Notes under the pieces: generated by a model
The model's database searches: none
What the model saw: only the letters and a program-made list of their open reading frames with translations
What the model was told of the DNA's origin: nothing
NCBI RefSeq assembly: GCF_001580545.1
Contig: NZ_LRBG01000039.1
Location: 682,001-746,000 of the forward strand
Length of the DNA: 64,000 nucleotides
Direction: 5' to 3'
Source: Paraburkholderia monticola
Lineage (GTDB): Bacteria; Pseudomonadota; Gammaproteobacteria; Burkholderiales; Burkholderiaceae
Position numbers and translations under genes: made by a program
Part shown: in pieces, positions 1-8,736 of the stretch
How positions within the stretch are numbered: position 1 is the stretch's first letter
Layout: the number at the start of each line of letters is the position of its first letter

Positions 1-55
1 ACGCCAGGGCGCTGACGCTCGACAAGACAAGTGCTGTCGCAATCCGTAGTTTCAT
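1..55 (-). CDS. N-terminal fragment of an exported protein (signal peptide only)
   Basis: Only the first 18 codons lie in the window. They encode a Lys/Arg start followed by a hydrophobic stretch and an A-L-A end, which is a classical Sec signal peptide. A GGAG Shine-Dalgarno sequence sits just before the ATG. The gene is on the same strand as the aldehyde dehydrogenase/transporter operon and begins about 150 bases after the transporter stop, so it may be the last gene of that operon. An outer-membrane porin would fit the context, but the mature protein is not visible and the family cannot be decided. Confidence 0.6.
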   Translation of the reverse strand, partial: MKLRIATALVLSSVSALA

Positions 56-203
56 AGTCTCCATGATTTCCTGTTTGTTATTAATGACAGACGTGCGCCG
101 TCCGCTCGCGATGCGCGAGAGACGAAGAACCGCAAGGGGAAAAATCAGATCACGCGCAACCGCCCCCGCGATACGAACGCACCGCGAGGGACCGTCGCGT
201 CGA

Positions 204-1616
204 TCAGCGCGCTGTCGCGACGCCTCGACGCGGAATATGCCGCCGCACCATCGCCAGCGCGAGCAGCACGACTGCCATTGCAATGCCGAGCATCAGCAGA
301 TAGCCCGATGCGCCGCCGGCCGTGATCACCGCAGCGCCGGCGAATGCGCTCAGAATCGCGCCGACCCGGCCGAACGCGAGCGCCGACGCGGTACCCGTCG
401 CCCGCACGCTGGTCGGATAGACGTAGGCGCACAGCGCGTACATCGTCGATTGCACCGCGTTGACGAACAGACCGTGCAAGCCGAGGCCGACGATCATCAA
501 CGCCGTGTGCTGCGTCGCGCTGACGCCGAGCAGCACCCATGCACTCGCGACCCCGCCCACGCAACACACCAGCAGGGGCCAGCGAGAGCCGTACCGCCCA
601 ATCGCGAGCGCGCACAGCACAGCGCCGATCACACCGCCGAGGTTGTAGGCGCTCAGGCCGTAGCCCGCGAGCGACACGCTCAAGCCCTCGCTCGTCAGCA
701 TCGACGGCAGCCAGCTGAACGCCGCGTACACCGCGAGCAGGCACATGAAGAACGCGCCCCAGATCGCGACGGTGTCACGTGAACGGCCATCGCGGAACAG
801 CGCCGTGAAGCCGACATGGCGCTCGTCGCTCTGCTCGCGCACATCGGTGAAGCTCGCATCGGCCGACACGTCGCGCGCCATGCGCCGCAGCAGCTTCACG
901 AGCTCGGGCCAGCGATGCGGACGACGCGCCAGAAAGCGCGGCGACTCGGGCAGCGCGGCAAGCAGGACGACGGCGAGCACCAGCGGCAGCACGCCACCCG
1001 CGACGAACAGACCGCGCCAGCCATAGACCGGCAAGACCTGCCCGGCGAACAATCCGGCGACCATGCCGCCCAGCGGCACGCACAGAATCGTCGCCGTCAC
1101 CGCGAAGGTACGAAAACGCGCGGGCGTGAACTCGGCGGTCAGCGTGGTCGACGTCGGCAGCGCGCCGCCGATGCCGAGCCCCGCGAGAAAGCGCAGCGCC
1201 GCGATGGCCGCGACGTTCGGCGCGAGGCTGATCGCGCAGGTTGCCGCGCCGAACACGAACACGCTGCCGATGACGGCCCAGCGCCGGCCGAACCGATCGG
1301 CGAACAGCCCCGCGAACGCACTGCCGATGCCCATGCCGATCAGCCCCGACGCGACCACCGGCGCAAAGGCGTTGCGCGTGATGCCCCATTCCTTGATCAG
1401 CATCGGAATCGCGAAGCCGATCAGTTGGCTGTCGAAACCGTCGACGACGATCGACAGCGCCGCGAGCACCACCGCGACTTTCTGCAGCAGCGTGTAGATG
1501 CCGTCATCGAGCGCATGACCGATGTCGACCGTGCTGCCGCCGCGGGCGATGCCGGCGAGCGCCGCGTCGTCGCGCGCGGCCGAGGCCGCCGCCGAAGCGG
1601 GAGGAACGTAATTCAT
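204..1616 (-). CDS. MFS transporter, aromatic acid:H+ symporter (AAHS-type)
   Basis: A 470-residue protein with about 12 membrane segments. The stretch V-D-G-F-D-S-Q-L-I-G-F-A-I-P in the first helix is the AAHS signature (PcaK/BenK type), and the D-R-F-G-R-R loop after helix 2 is the general MFS motif. It probably imports an aromatic acid across the inner membrane with protons. I chose the ATG at 1616 rather than the one two codons earlier because the GGAG of the ribosome site is only two bases from the upstream ATG. It is the third gene of a minus-strand operon after benzoylformate decarboxylase and aldehyde dehydrogenase, so a mandelate- or phenylglyoxylate-like substrate is plausible but not proven. 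Confidence 0.88.
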   Translation of the reverse strand: MNYVPPASAAASAARDDAALAGIARGGSTVDIGHALDDGIYTLLQKVAVVLAALSIVVDGFDSQLIGFAIPMLIKEWGITRNAFAPVVASGLIGMGIGSAFAGLFADRFGRRWAVIGSVFVFGAATCAISLAPNVAAIAALRFLAGLGIGGALPTSTTLTAEFTPARFRTFAVTATILCVPLGGMVAGLFAGQVLPVYGWRGLFVAGGVLPLVLAVVLLAALPESPRFLARRPHRWPELVKLLRRMARDVSADASFTDVREQSDERHVGFTALFRDGRSRDTVAIWGAFFMCLLAVYAAFSWLPSMLTSEGLSVSLAGYGLSAYNLGGVIGAVLCALAIGRYGSRWPLLVCCVGGVASAWVLLGVSATQHTALMIVGLGLHGLFVNAVQSTMYALCAYVYPTSVRATGTASALAFGRVGAILSAFAGAAVITAGGASGYLLMLGIAMAVVLLALAMVRRHIPRRGVATAR

Positions 1617-1676
1617 GAGCATGTCTCCGTTGTTCGCGCTGCATGCGCGTTGTTCGATTTTTTGTGGCGCTTCTCG

Positions 1677-3131
1677 TCAGAACGGATAGTGACGCGGCGT
1701 GGTTTGGAGCGTAACCCAGCGCAAATCGGTGAACTCCGCGATCCCCGCCTTGCCGCCGAAGCGGCCGAAGCCACTCGCCTTGACGCCGCCGAACGGCATC
1801 TGTGCTTCGTCGTGCACGGTGGGGCCGTTCACGTGGCAGATGCCCGACTCGATGCGCTTTGCGACGTTCAATGCGCGGGCCGTATCGCGGCTGAACACCG
1901 CCGCCGACAGGCCGTACTCGTTGTCGTTCGCACATGCGATCGCGGCGTCTTCACCGCGCACGCGCACGATCGGCTTGACCGGCCCGAACGATTCGTCGTG
2001 GTAGATGCGCATGTCCGGCGTCACACGATCGAGCAGCGTCGCGGGCATCAGCGTGGTTTCGCTCCTGCCGCCGCACACGAGCGTCGCGCCTTTGGCGAGC
2101 GCGTCGTCGATCAACGCGTTGCAGCGTTCGACCGTGCTCATGTCGACCACCGAGCCGAGCACGACCGGTCCCTTGCGCGGATCGCCGAGAGGCAGTGCGC
2201 GCGAGCGCACGGCGAGCCGCTCGACGAACGCGTCGGCGATGCTCTCGTCGACGATGATCCGCTCGGTCGACATGCAGATCTGTCCGGAATTCGCGAACGC
2301 GCCGAACACGGCCGCATCGACCGCGGCGCCGATGTCGGCGTCGTCGAGCACGACGAGCGGCGCCTTGCCGCCGAGTTCGAGCACGGCAGGCTTCAGATTG
2401 CGCGCGCACGTTTCGGCGATCAGGCGACCCACGCGCGTCGAGCCCGTGAAGTTCACGCGCCGCACGGCCGGGTGTTCGATCATCGCGTCGACGATGCGCG
2501 CGGCGTCGGCCGGTGCATTGGTCACGAAGTTCACGGTGCCGCGCGGCAGACCCGCCTCCTGCATCGCCTCGATGATGAGGCCGTGCGTGGCCGGGCAGAT
2601 CTCCGAGCCCTTCAGCACCACCGTGTTGCCGCATGCAAGCGGCAGCGCGATCGCGCGCACCGCCAGAATCACCGGCGCGTTCCACGGCGCGATGCCGAGC
2701 ACGACGCCCGCGGGCTGACGCACACCCATCGCGAGACTGCCGGGCACGTCCGATGGAATCAGTTCGCCGGCGATCTGCGTGGTCAGCGCGGCCGCCTCGA
2801 TCAGGCCGGCTGCCGCGAGATGCACGTTAAAGCCTGCCCAGATGCCTGACGCGCCGGTCTCGGCGGCCATCGCGGCGGCGAATGCGTCGGCCTTCGCCTC
2901 GAGCGCGTGCGCGGCCTTCGTCAGCAGCGCGCGGCGCTCGCTCGGCCCGAGCGCGGACCACACCGGAAAGGCGGCCGCGGCGGCGGCGACGGCGGCGACG
3001 GCATCTTCGACGGTCGCGGCCGGCGCACGCGTCGCGACCTCGCCGTCGAGCGGGTTGCGGCGCTCAAAAGTCGCGCCGTTGCGCGCCTGGACCTCGTCAC
3101 CGCCGATCAGCATCGATACGTTTTTCGTCAT
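1677..3131 (-). CDS. NAD(P)-dependent aldehyde dehydrogenase (benzaldehyde/vanillin/salicylaldehyde type)
   Basis: A 484-residue ALDH-superfamily enzyme of full usual length. Catalytic residues are readable: Asn151 (A-P-W-N-A-P), Glu252 (L-E-L-G-G-K) and the nucleophile Cys286 (S-G-Q-I-C-M-S). The text around these resembles salicylaldehyde and vanillin dehydrogenases. The gene follows a benzoylformate decarboxylase by about 30 bases, so its natural job is probably oxidation of the released benzaldehyde (or substituted benzaldehyde) to the benzoate. The classical P. putida MdlD is a different ALDH class, so I do not give the symbol mdlD. GAAGGAG lies ahead of the ATG. Confidence 0.88.
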   Translation of the reverse strand: MTKNVSMLIGGDEVQARNGATFERRNPLDGEVATRAPAATVEDAVAAVAAAAAAFPVWSALGPSERRALLTKAAHALEAKADAFAAAMAAETGASGIWAGFNVHLAAAGLIEAAALTTQIAGELIPSDVPGSLAMGVRQPAGVVLGIAPWNAPVILAVRAIALPLACGNTVVLKGSEICPATHGLIIEAMQEAGLPRGTVNFVTNAPADAARIVDAMIEHPAVRRVNFTGSTRVGRLIAETCARNLKPAVLELGGKAPLVVLDDADIGAAVDAAVFGAFANSGQICMSTERIIVDESIADAFVERLAVRSRALPLGDPRKGPVVLGSVVDMSTVERCNALIDDALAKGATLVCGGRSETTLMPATLLDRVTPDMRIYHDESFGPVKPIVRVRGEDAAIACANDNEYGLSAAVFSRDTARALNVAKRIESGICHVNGPTVHDEAQMPFGGVKASGFGRFGGKAGIAEFTDLRWVTLQTTPRHYPF

Positions 3132-3163
3132 TTGTCTCTCTCCTTCTGAATGGAAAATGCCAG

Positions 3164-4807
3164 TTACGCGACGATCGCTTCGACGAGCGTGGGCCCGCTT
3201 TTCACGTGATCCGCGGACAACGCGCGACGCAACACACCGGCGAGTTCCGCCGCATCGCTGACGCGCACGCCAGGACAGCCCATGCCCGCCGCGATCGTCA
3301 CGAAGTCGAGGCCCGGCAAATCCGTGCCCTGCACGGTCTCGTCCGGCGTGAAGCCGAACACCGGCGCGAAATCCTGCAGCGCGGCATAGCGCGTATTGTT
3401 CAGGATGACGAACGTGATCGGCAGTTGCATCTGTACCGCGCTCCAGATCGCCTGGATCGAGTACATGCTCGAACCATCGCCGATCAACGCGATCACGCGC
3501 TCGCCGGGCCGCGCAAGCGCGACGCCGACCGCGGCCGGCATGCCGTAGCCGAGGCCGCCGCTGTCCATCGTCAGGAACGCACCGGCGCGCGCGATCGGCA
3601 GATAGGTCTGCATGACGGGCCGCGAGCTCGGCGCTTCCTCGACGACGATGCCATCGGGGTCGCGCACTTCGGCAAGGGTCTGCAACGCGAACGCGACCGA
3701 CATCCGCTCGCCTTGCGCAGGCGGCAGCGCACGGGGCGCCGTCGCGCGCGGCGAGGGCAACTCACGCGCTTTGGGCGCGGCACGCGCGAGCAGATCCTGC
3801 ACCCCGAGCCGCACGTTGCCGACCGCCGCGATGCCCTGCGGCGTCCATGCGGCAACGCCCGGATCGTCGATCAGTTGACACAGCTGCGCGCCCGGCGGCA
3901 CATGCGGCCCGCTGCCTTCGACGTGATACGTGAACGCGGGCGCGCCGATCACGAAGATCGCATCATGCGCGCCGAGCAATTCGACGATGCGCTCGCGCAT
4001 CGCCGGCAAAAAGCCCGCGAACAGCCGATGCGTTTCGGGGAAGCTGCACCGCCCCGTCATCGGCGCGACGTAGACGCGCGCGGCATGCCGTTCCGCGAGC
4101 CGCACGACGTCCGCGGCCGCATCCGCGCGATCGACCGCGCCGCCGACCACGAACGCCGGACGCTCGCACGCGTCGAGCAACGCGCCGATGCGCGCCAGCA
4201 TCGCCGGATCGGGACGCACGATGTGCGCGACCTCGCGCTCGGGCACCCGCTCGGCCGGCTGATCCCAGTCGTCGACGGGAATCGACACGAACACGGGGCC
4301 GCGCGGCTCCTGCATCGCGATCGCGTGCGCGCGCGCAATGGCGAGCGGCACGTCCTGCGCGCGCGCCGGCTCGATGCTCCACTTCACATAAGGCTTCGGC
4401 AATTCGGTCGCCTGGGTCGCGGCGAGGAACGGGTCGAACGGCAGGATCGAGCGCGCCTGCTGACCGGCGGTGACGACGAGCGGCGTGCGATTGCGAAACG
4501 CCGTGAAGATATTGCCCATCGCATTGCCGACACCCGCCGCCGAATGCAGGTTGACGAGCGCCGCGTTGCAAGTGGCCTGCGCGTAACCGTCGGCCATACC
4601 GACCACGACCGCTTCCTGCAGACCGAGCACGTAGCGGAAATCCGCGGGGAAATCGCGGAACATCGGCAGCTCGGTCGAGCCGGGGTTCGCGAAGATCGAC
4701 GTCATGCCGACGCGGCGCGCGAAGTCGATGACCGCGTCGCGTACGGTCCATTGCGTGCCCTGTTCCATTACCTGTCCTTGAATCTGCTGCGGCGCGCTGC
4801 CTGTCAT
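3164..4807 (-). CDS. mdlC: Benzoylformate decarboxylase, ThDP-dependent
   Basis: A 547-residue ThDP enzyme. Ser44 (N-P-G-S-T-E), Glu65 (L-Q-E-A-V) and His88 (N-L-H-S-A) correspond, with a constant offset of 18, to Ser26, Glu47 and His70 of Pseudomonas MdlC, and a later F-T-Y-H matches its His281 region. The ThDP/Mg site G-D-G-S-S begins at residue 443. It would convert phenylglyoxylate to benzaldehyde and CO2 in the cytoplasm. CAGGAGG precedes the ATG. The N-terminus is about 18 residues longer than the Pseudomonas enzyme. It leads the operon with the aldehyde dehydrogenase and the AAHS transporter; no mandelate racemase or dehydrogenase is present in the window. Confidence 0.9.
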   Translation of the reverse strand: MTGSAPQQIQGQVMEQGTQWTVRDAVIDFARRVGMTSIFANPGSTELPMFRDFPADFRYVLGLQEAVVVGMADGYAQATCNAALVNLHSAAGVGNAMGNIFTAFRNRTPLVVTAGQQARSILPFDPFLAATQATELPKPYVKWSIEPARAQDVPLAIARAHAIAMQEPRGPVFVSIPVDDWDQPAERVPEREVAHIVRPDPAMLARIGALLDACERPAFVVGGAVDRADAAADVVRLAERHAARVYVAPMTGRCSFPETHRLFAGFLPAMRERIVELLGAHDAIFVIGAPAFTYHVEGSGPHVPPGAQLCQLIDDPGVAAWTPQGIAAVGNVRLGVQDLLARAAPKARELPSPRATAPRALPPAQGERMSVAFALQTLAEVRDPDGIVVEEAPSSRPVMQTYLPIARAGAFLTMDSGGLGYGMPAAVGVALARPGERVIALIGDGSSMYSIQAIWSAVQMQLPITFVILNNTRYAALQDFAPVFGFTPDETVQGTDLPGLDFVTIAAGMGCPGVRVSDAAELAGVLRRALSADHVKSGPTLVEAIVA

Positions 4808-4877
4808 GCGAGGCCTCCTGTCTGGTGAGCGCGAAAAATCGAAAGACCATTATCACGACCGCCGAGGTAACCGAAAA

Positions 4878-4892
4878 TTGCCTAATTTGCAA
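4878..4892. promoter_or_regulatory. Candidate LysR-type binding site between divergent genes
   Basis: The dyad TTGC-N7-GCAA contains TGC-N7-GCA, i.e. the T-N11-A form typical of LysR boxes. It lies between the divergent benzoylformate decarboxylase operon and the LysR gene, 19 bases before the chosen LysR start. Function is inferred from position and shape only. Confidence 0.5.
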
Positions 4893-4911
4893 AAAGCCAT
4901 TACCTTTCGGC

Positions 4912-5829
4912 ATGACTTACAACCTCCAGCAATTGCAGGCGTTCGCGGTGATCGTCGAGAGCGGCAGCCTCGGGCGCGCCGCGGAAGCGCTGCACATTAC
5001 ACAACCGGCGTTGAGCCGCACCATCCGTCGTCTCGAGGAAAAGGTCGGCGCGCCCCTGTTCGAGCGGCATTCTCGCGGCATGCATCTGACCGCGGTCGGC
5101 GAAGCACTGCTGCCGCACGCCATCCTGTTGCAGCGCGAAGCCGAACAGGCGCGCGAGGAAATCGACGCGATGCGCGGCCTCGCGCGGGGGACGATCCGCG
5201 TCGGCGCGGTCGGAAGCATCGCGAGCCTCGTGCTGCCGCTCGCGGTGAGCGGCGTGTTGACGAAGTGGCCGAATCTGCGCGTGGAGATCATCGAGGGCGT
5301 GTGGGACCGGCTCGCCGATGCGCTCGTCAAACGCGAGATCGATCTCGCGCTCAGCATGGCCGTGCCCGACACCGACGAGATCACCGCGGTCCCGGATTGC
5401 CGCTGGGAAGACGCGAGCTACGTGGTCGCCGCGCTCGATCATCCGTTGCGGCGCAAGCCCGAGCTCACGCTCGCCGACACGCTGGGCGAACGCTGGGCGA
5501 TTCCGCCGCGCGGCACCGGGCCGTTCGAGCACATGCAGAGCGTGTTTGCCGAACGGGGACTGGGACTGCCGAACGTCGTCGTCGAAACGCGCTCGGTGAC
5601 GGCGCTCAAGAGTCTGGTCGCGCGTTCGGGCTTTCTGAGCTGGATGGCGTCGACGATGTACGTGACCGAGAGCAAGGCCGGCGTGTTCGATACGCTCGGC
5701 GTGCCGGGCGTGGTCGGACGGCGCACGTTGACCGCGTTCCGGCGCCGTCAGGGGATTCTGCCGAGCCCGGCGATGAAGCTGCTGGAGCAGTTGCGGCAGT
5801 TGACGGCCGAAGGCATGACCGAGGGTTGA
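4912..5829 (+). CDS. LysR-family transcriptional regulator of the mdl-like operon
   Basis: From the ATG at 4912 the protein is 305 residues, the normal LysR length, and begins M-T-Y-N-L-Q-Q-L straight into the winged helix-turn-helix (S-L-G-R-A-A-E-A-L-H-I-T-Q-P-A-L-S-R-T-I-R-R-L with the R helix about residues 18-60). The remainder is the periplasmic-binding-like effector domain. A longer in-frame start at 4825 would overlap the candidate LysR box, so I prefer 4912 although its ribosome site is weak. It is transcribed away from the benzoylformate decarboxylase operon with about 105 bases between them, the usual layout for a LysR that controls its neighbour and itself. Confidence 0.88.
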   Translation: MTYNLQQLQAFAVIVESGSLGRAAEALHITQPALSRTIRRLEEKVGAPLFERHSRGMHLTAVGEALLPHAILLQREAEQAREEIDAMRGLARGTIRVGAVGSIASLVLPLAVSGVLTKWPNLRVEIIEGVWDRLADALVKREIDLALSMAVPDTDEITAVPDCRWEDASYVVAALDHPLRRKPELTLADTLGERWAIPPRGTGPFEHMQSVFAERGLGLPNVVVETRSVTALKSLVARSGFLSWMASTMYVTESKAGVFDTLGVPGVVGRRTLTAFRRRQGILPSPAMKLLEQLRQLTAEGMTEG

Positions 5830-5960
5830 TGACGCTTCGCAGCTGCAGCCACCTTCTCGGCGTTTACCCGATGAAGAGACTTTCTCGACTATTTATCAAT
5901 AAATTCTCATGTTAGATTCCGTCGCTTTGCGGTCGCGGAAACGAAAACAAGGGGAACCGG

Positions 5961-6653
5961 ATGTGGGTTTTGATAGGCGTGCCGATCGTGGTGCTCGGCT
6001 TCGCATTGCGCTTCAATGCGCTGCTGGTGGTCACGATCGCGGGCGTCGCGACCGGTATCGCCGGCGGCTTGCACACGGTGGAGATCGTCAGCGCCTTCGG
6101 CAAGGCGTTCGCGGATAACCGCTACATGGGCCTGATCTGGCTCACGCTGCCGGTGATCGCGCTGCTCGAACGCAACGGTCTCAAGGAACAGGCGCGGCAT
6201 CTGATCTCGCGCCTGCATGCGGCCACCACCGGCCGCGTGCTGATGCTCTACTTCGTGATCCGCCAGGTGACGGCCGCGCTCGGGCTCACCTCGCTCGGCG
6301 GCCATGCCCAGATGGTGCGTCCGCTGATCGCGCCGATGGCCGAAGCCGCCGCCGCGAACCGTCATGGCGAGTTGCCCGACGAAGTGCGTCAGCAGATTCG
6401 CGCGAACGCGTCGGCGGTCGACAACATCGCCGTGTTCTTCGGCGAGGACATCTTCATCGCGATCCAGTCGATCCTGCTCATCAAGGGCTTTCTCGAACAG
6501 AACGGCATCGTGGTCGAGCCGTTGCACGTATCGGTGTGGGCGATTCCGACCGCGATCGCCGCGCTCGTCATTCACGTGATCCGCCTGATCCTGCTCGACC
6601 GCAACCTGTCGCACAAGATGAGCGCCTTCAAACGGAGCGCGACGCAATCATGA
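5961..6653 (+). CDS. DUF969 family inner-membrane protein
   Basis: A 230-residue hydrophobic protein with about five or six membrane segments. It matches my recollection of the DUF969 family, starting M-W-V-L-I-G-V-P and containing the loop G-L-T-S-L-G-G-H-A-Q-M-V-R-P. AAGGGG precedes the ATG. It overlaps the DUF979 gene by four bases (ATGA), so the two are translationally coupled and probably form one membrane unit. DUF969/DUF979/DUF2891 sets have been noted near 5-oxoproline (pyroglutamate) metabolism genes, so a transporter for that or a related compound is a guess from association, not from this sequence. Confidence 0.8.
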   Translation: MWVLIGVPIVVLGFALRFNALLVVTIAGVATGIAGGLHTVEIVSAFGKAFADNRYMGLIWLTLPVIALLERNGLKEQARHLISRLHAATTGRVLMLYFVIRQVTAALGLTSLGGHAQMVRPLIAPMAEAAAANRHGELPDEVRQQIRANASAVDNIAVFFGEDIFIAIQSILLIKGFLEQNGIVVEPLHVSVWAIPTAIAALVIHVIRLILLDRNLSHKMSAFKRSATQS

Positions 6654-7600
6654 TCAAGCTCGAATCCCTCTATGTGCTCGCCGGCCTGATGTTCGCCGCG
6701 TTCGCGCTGTTCAATCTGCAGGACCGCACGAACCCGCGGCGCGTCGTCAACTTTCTGTTCTGGGGTACTTACGCGATCACGTTCCTGTTCGGCGCGGAAC
6801 TGCCGCACTTCGTGACGGGGTGTCTGGCGATCGCGCTCGCGTTGATCGCGGGCTCCGGCAAGCTCGGCAAAGGTCGCAACGACAGCAACGGTGAAGCAGC
6901 CGCCGCGCGTCGCGAAGCGAACGCGCAACGCTTCGGCAACCGGCTGTTCATTCCAGCACTGTTGATTCCGGTCATCACGCTGGTCGGTACGCTGACGCTC
7001 AAATACGTGCCCTTCGTCGAAACGAAGAACGTCACGCTGATTTCGCTCGTGCTCGGCACCCTGGTCGCGTTCGGCGCGGCGCTTTTCATGTTGCGCGACT
7101 CGCCCGTGCATGCGTTGAAGGACGCTCGCCAGACCATGGATACGGTCGGCTGGGCCGCGATCCTGCCGCAGATGCTTGCCGCGCTCGGCGCACTGTTCGC
7201 GGTCGCGGGCGTCGGTCACGTCGTGTCGGATCTCGTGAAAGCGTGGATACCGGACGACTCCGCATTTGCCGTCGTCGCCGCCTACACGTTCGGCATGGCG
7301 ATCTTCACGATGATCATGGGCAATGCGTTCGCCGCGTTTCCGGTGATGACGGCCGGCATCGGCTTGCCGCTGATCGTGCATCAATTCAACGGCAACCCCG
7401 CGATACTCGGCGCGATCGGCATGCTGTCCGGCTTCTGCGGCACGTTGATGACGCCGATGGCCGCGAACTTCAACATCGTCCCCGCCGCGCTGCTCGAACT
7501 GAAGGACCAGAACGGCGTGATCAAGGCGCAATGGCCGACCGCTTTACTATTGCTGATCGTCAACACCATACTGCTGTACGTGTTCGTATTCCGCTTCTAA
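6650..7600 (+). CDS. DUF979 family inner-membrane protein
   Basis: A 316-residue polytopic membrane protein with roughly nine hydrophobic segments and a charged loop near residues 65-85. The start at 6650 is fixed by the ATGA overlap with the DUF969 gene. The segment G-N-A-F-A-A-F-P-V-M-T-A-G-I-G with the later G-T-L-M-T-P-M-A-A-N-F-N resembles the re-entrant polar loops of secondary transporters. It probably works with the DUF969 partner as a two-part permease. The DUF2891 gene follows ten bases after the stop with its own strong ribosome site, so all three are one operon. Confidence 0.8.
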   Translation: MIKLESLYVLAGLMFAAFALFNLQDRTNPRRVVNFLFWGTYAITFLFGAELPHFVTGCLAIALALIAGSGKLGKGRNDSNGEAAAARREANAQRFGNRLFIPALLIPVITLVGTLTLKYVPFVETKNVTLISLVLGTLVAFGAALFMLRDSPVHALKDARQTMDTVGWAAILPQMLAALGALFAVAGVGHVVSDLVKAWIPDDSAFAVVAAYTFGMAIFTMIMGNAFAAFPVMTAGIGLPLIVHQFNGNPAILGAIGMLSGFCGTLMTPMAANFNIVPAALLELKDQNGVIKAQWPTALLLLIVNTILLYVFVFRF

Positions 7601-7610
7601 GGAGCCGCCG

Positions 7611-8621
7611 ATGACCACCCAACTGACCCGCGAAATCGCGTCGAAATTCGCCAATGTCGCGCTCGCCCACCTCACGCGCGAATATCCGAACAAGCTCACG
7701 CATTCGCTCGCCGGCCCGCAGGATGTGCAGGGCCCGCGCGCGCTGCATCCGATCTTCTACGGCAGCTACGACTGGCATTCGTGCGTGCACGGCTACTGGC
7801 TGATCCTGCATCTGCTCGAACGCTTCCCCGATCTGCCCGAGGCCGCCCGCATCGTCGCGGTGGTCGACGAGCATTTCACCGAGGCGAACGTCGCCGGTGA
7901 GCTCGCCTATCTGGACCTGCCGCACAATCGCGGCTTCGAGCGGCCGTATGGCTGGGCGTGGCTGCTCGCGCTCGGCGCGCAACTGCAGACGCTGAAAATC
8001 TCGGAAGCCGCGCGCTGGGCGAAGATTTTCGCGCCGCTCGCCCAAACGTTCGTCGACCGCTTCGAGGAGTTCCTGCCGAAAGCGACCTATCCGCTGCGCG
8101 TCGGCACGCACTTCAACATGGCATTCGCGCTCGCGCTGACGCTCGATTTCGCGCGGCAGACCTCGCGTGAATCGCTCGAAGCGTTGATCGTCAGCACCGC
8201 GGAGCGCTGGTATCTGAACGACGTCGCGTGCCAGGCGTGGGAGCCGGCCGGCGACGAGTTCCTGTCGCCGTCGCTGATGGAGGCGGAGCTGATGCGGCGC
8301 GTGTTGCCGCCCGCGCAGTTCGCCGACTGGTTCGGGCGTTTCCTGCCGGACCTCGGCGCCAAGAAGCCGGCGACGCTGTTCGAACCCGTCACCGTGACCG
8401 ATCGCAGCGACGGCAAGATCGCACACCTGGACGGCCTCAATCTGAGCCGCGCGTGGTGCCAGCGGGCGCTCGCGCGTGCGCTGCCCGCCGGCGATGTGCG
8501 TCGCACGGTGCTGTTCGATGCGGCCGAGCGGCATCTGCACAGCGCGCTGCCGCACGTGGCCGGCGACTACATGGGCGAGCACTGGCTCGCCACGTTCGCA
8601 ACGCTCGCACTCGAAGCTTGA
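7611..8621 (+). CDS. DUF2891 family cytosolic protein
   Basis: A 336-residue soluble protein beginning near the N-terminus with H-P-I-F-Y-G-S-Y-D-W-H-S-C-V-H-G, a conserved His/Cys/Trp-rich motif of DUF2891. The rest is helical and rich in Trp and aromatic residues, and fits an alpha-toroid-like fold (inference). No signal peptide. GGAG lies six bases ahead of the ATG. It is the last gene of the DUF969-DUF979-DUF2891 operon and is followed by a strong intrinsic terminator. The biochemical role is unknown; the clustering suggests it processes the solute handled by the two membrane proteins. Confidence 0.82.
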   Translation: MTTQLTREIASKFANVALAHLTREYPNKLTHSLAGPQDVQGPRALHPIFYGSYDWHSCVHGYWLILHLLERFPDLPEAARIVAVVDEHFTEANVAGELAYLDLPHNRGFERPYGWAWLLALGAQLQTLKISEAARWAKIFAPLAQTFVDRFEEFLPKATYPLRVGTHFNMAFALALTLDFARQTSRESLEALIVSTAERWYLNDVACQAWEPAGDEFLSPSLMEAELMRRVLPPAQFADWFGRFLPDLGAKKPATLFEPVTVTDRSDGKIAHLDGLNLSRAWCQRALARALPAGDVRRTVLFDAAERHLHSALPHVAGDYMGEHWLATFATLALEA

Positions 8622-8702
8622 GCGAGATGACAGCACTTTGAAGAAGTCACGCTGAGTTTGTCGGGGCGCTTCGGTATGAAGCGCCGCCAGCCTGCTGACC
8701 AA

Positions 8703-8736
8703 CCCCACGCTTTCCGGAGCGTGGGGTTTTGTTTTT
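8703..8736 (+). terminator. Rho-independent terminator of the DUF969-DUF979-DUF2891 operon
   Basis: A perfect nine-base-pair stem (CCCCACGCT / AGCGTGGGG, loop of six) is followed directly by TTTTGTTTTT. It lies 80 bases after the DUF2891 stop. Confidence 0.9.

Noticed and set aside
816..2849. Plus-strand open frame of 677 codons opposite the MFS and aldehyde dehydrogenase genes
   Set aside because: Composition is Arg/His/Ala/Gln-rich as expected for an antisense frame in GC-rich DNA; the minus-strand genes have clear motifs and ribosome sites.
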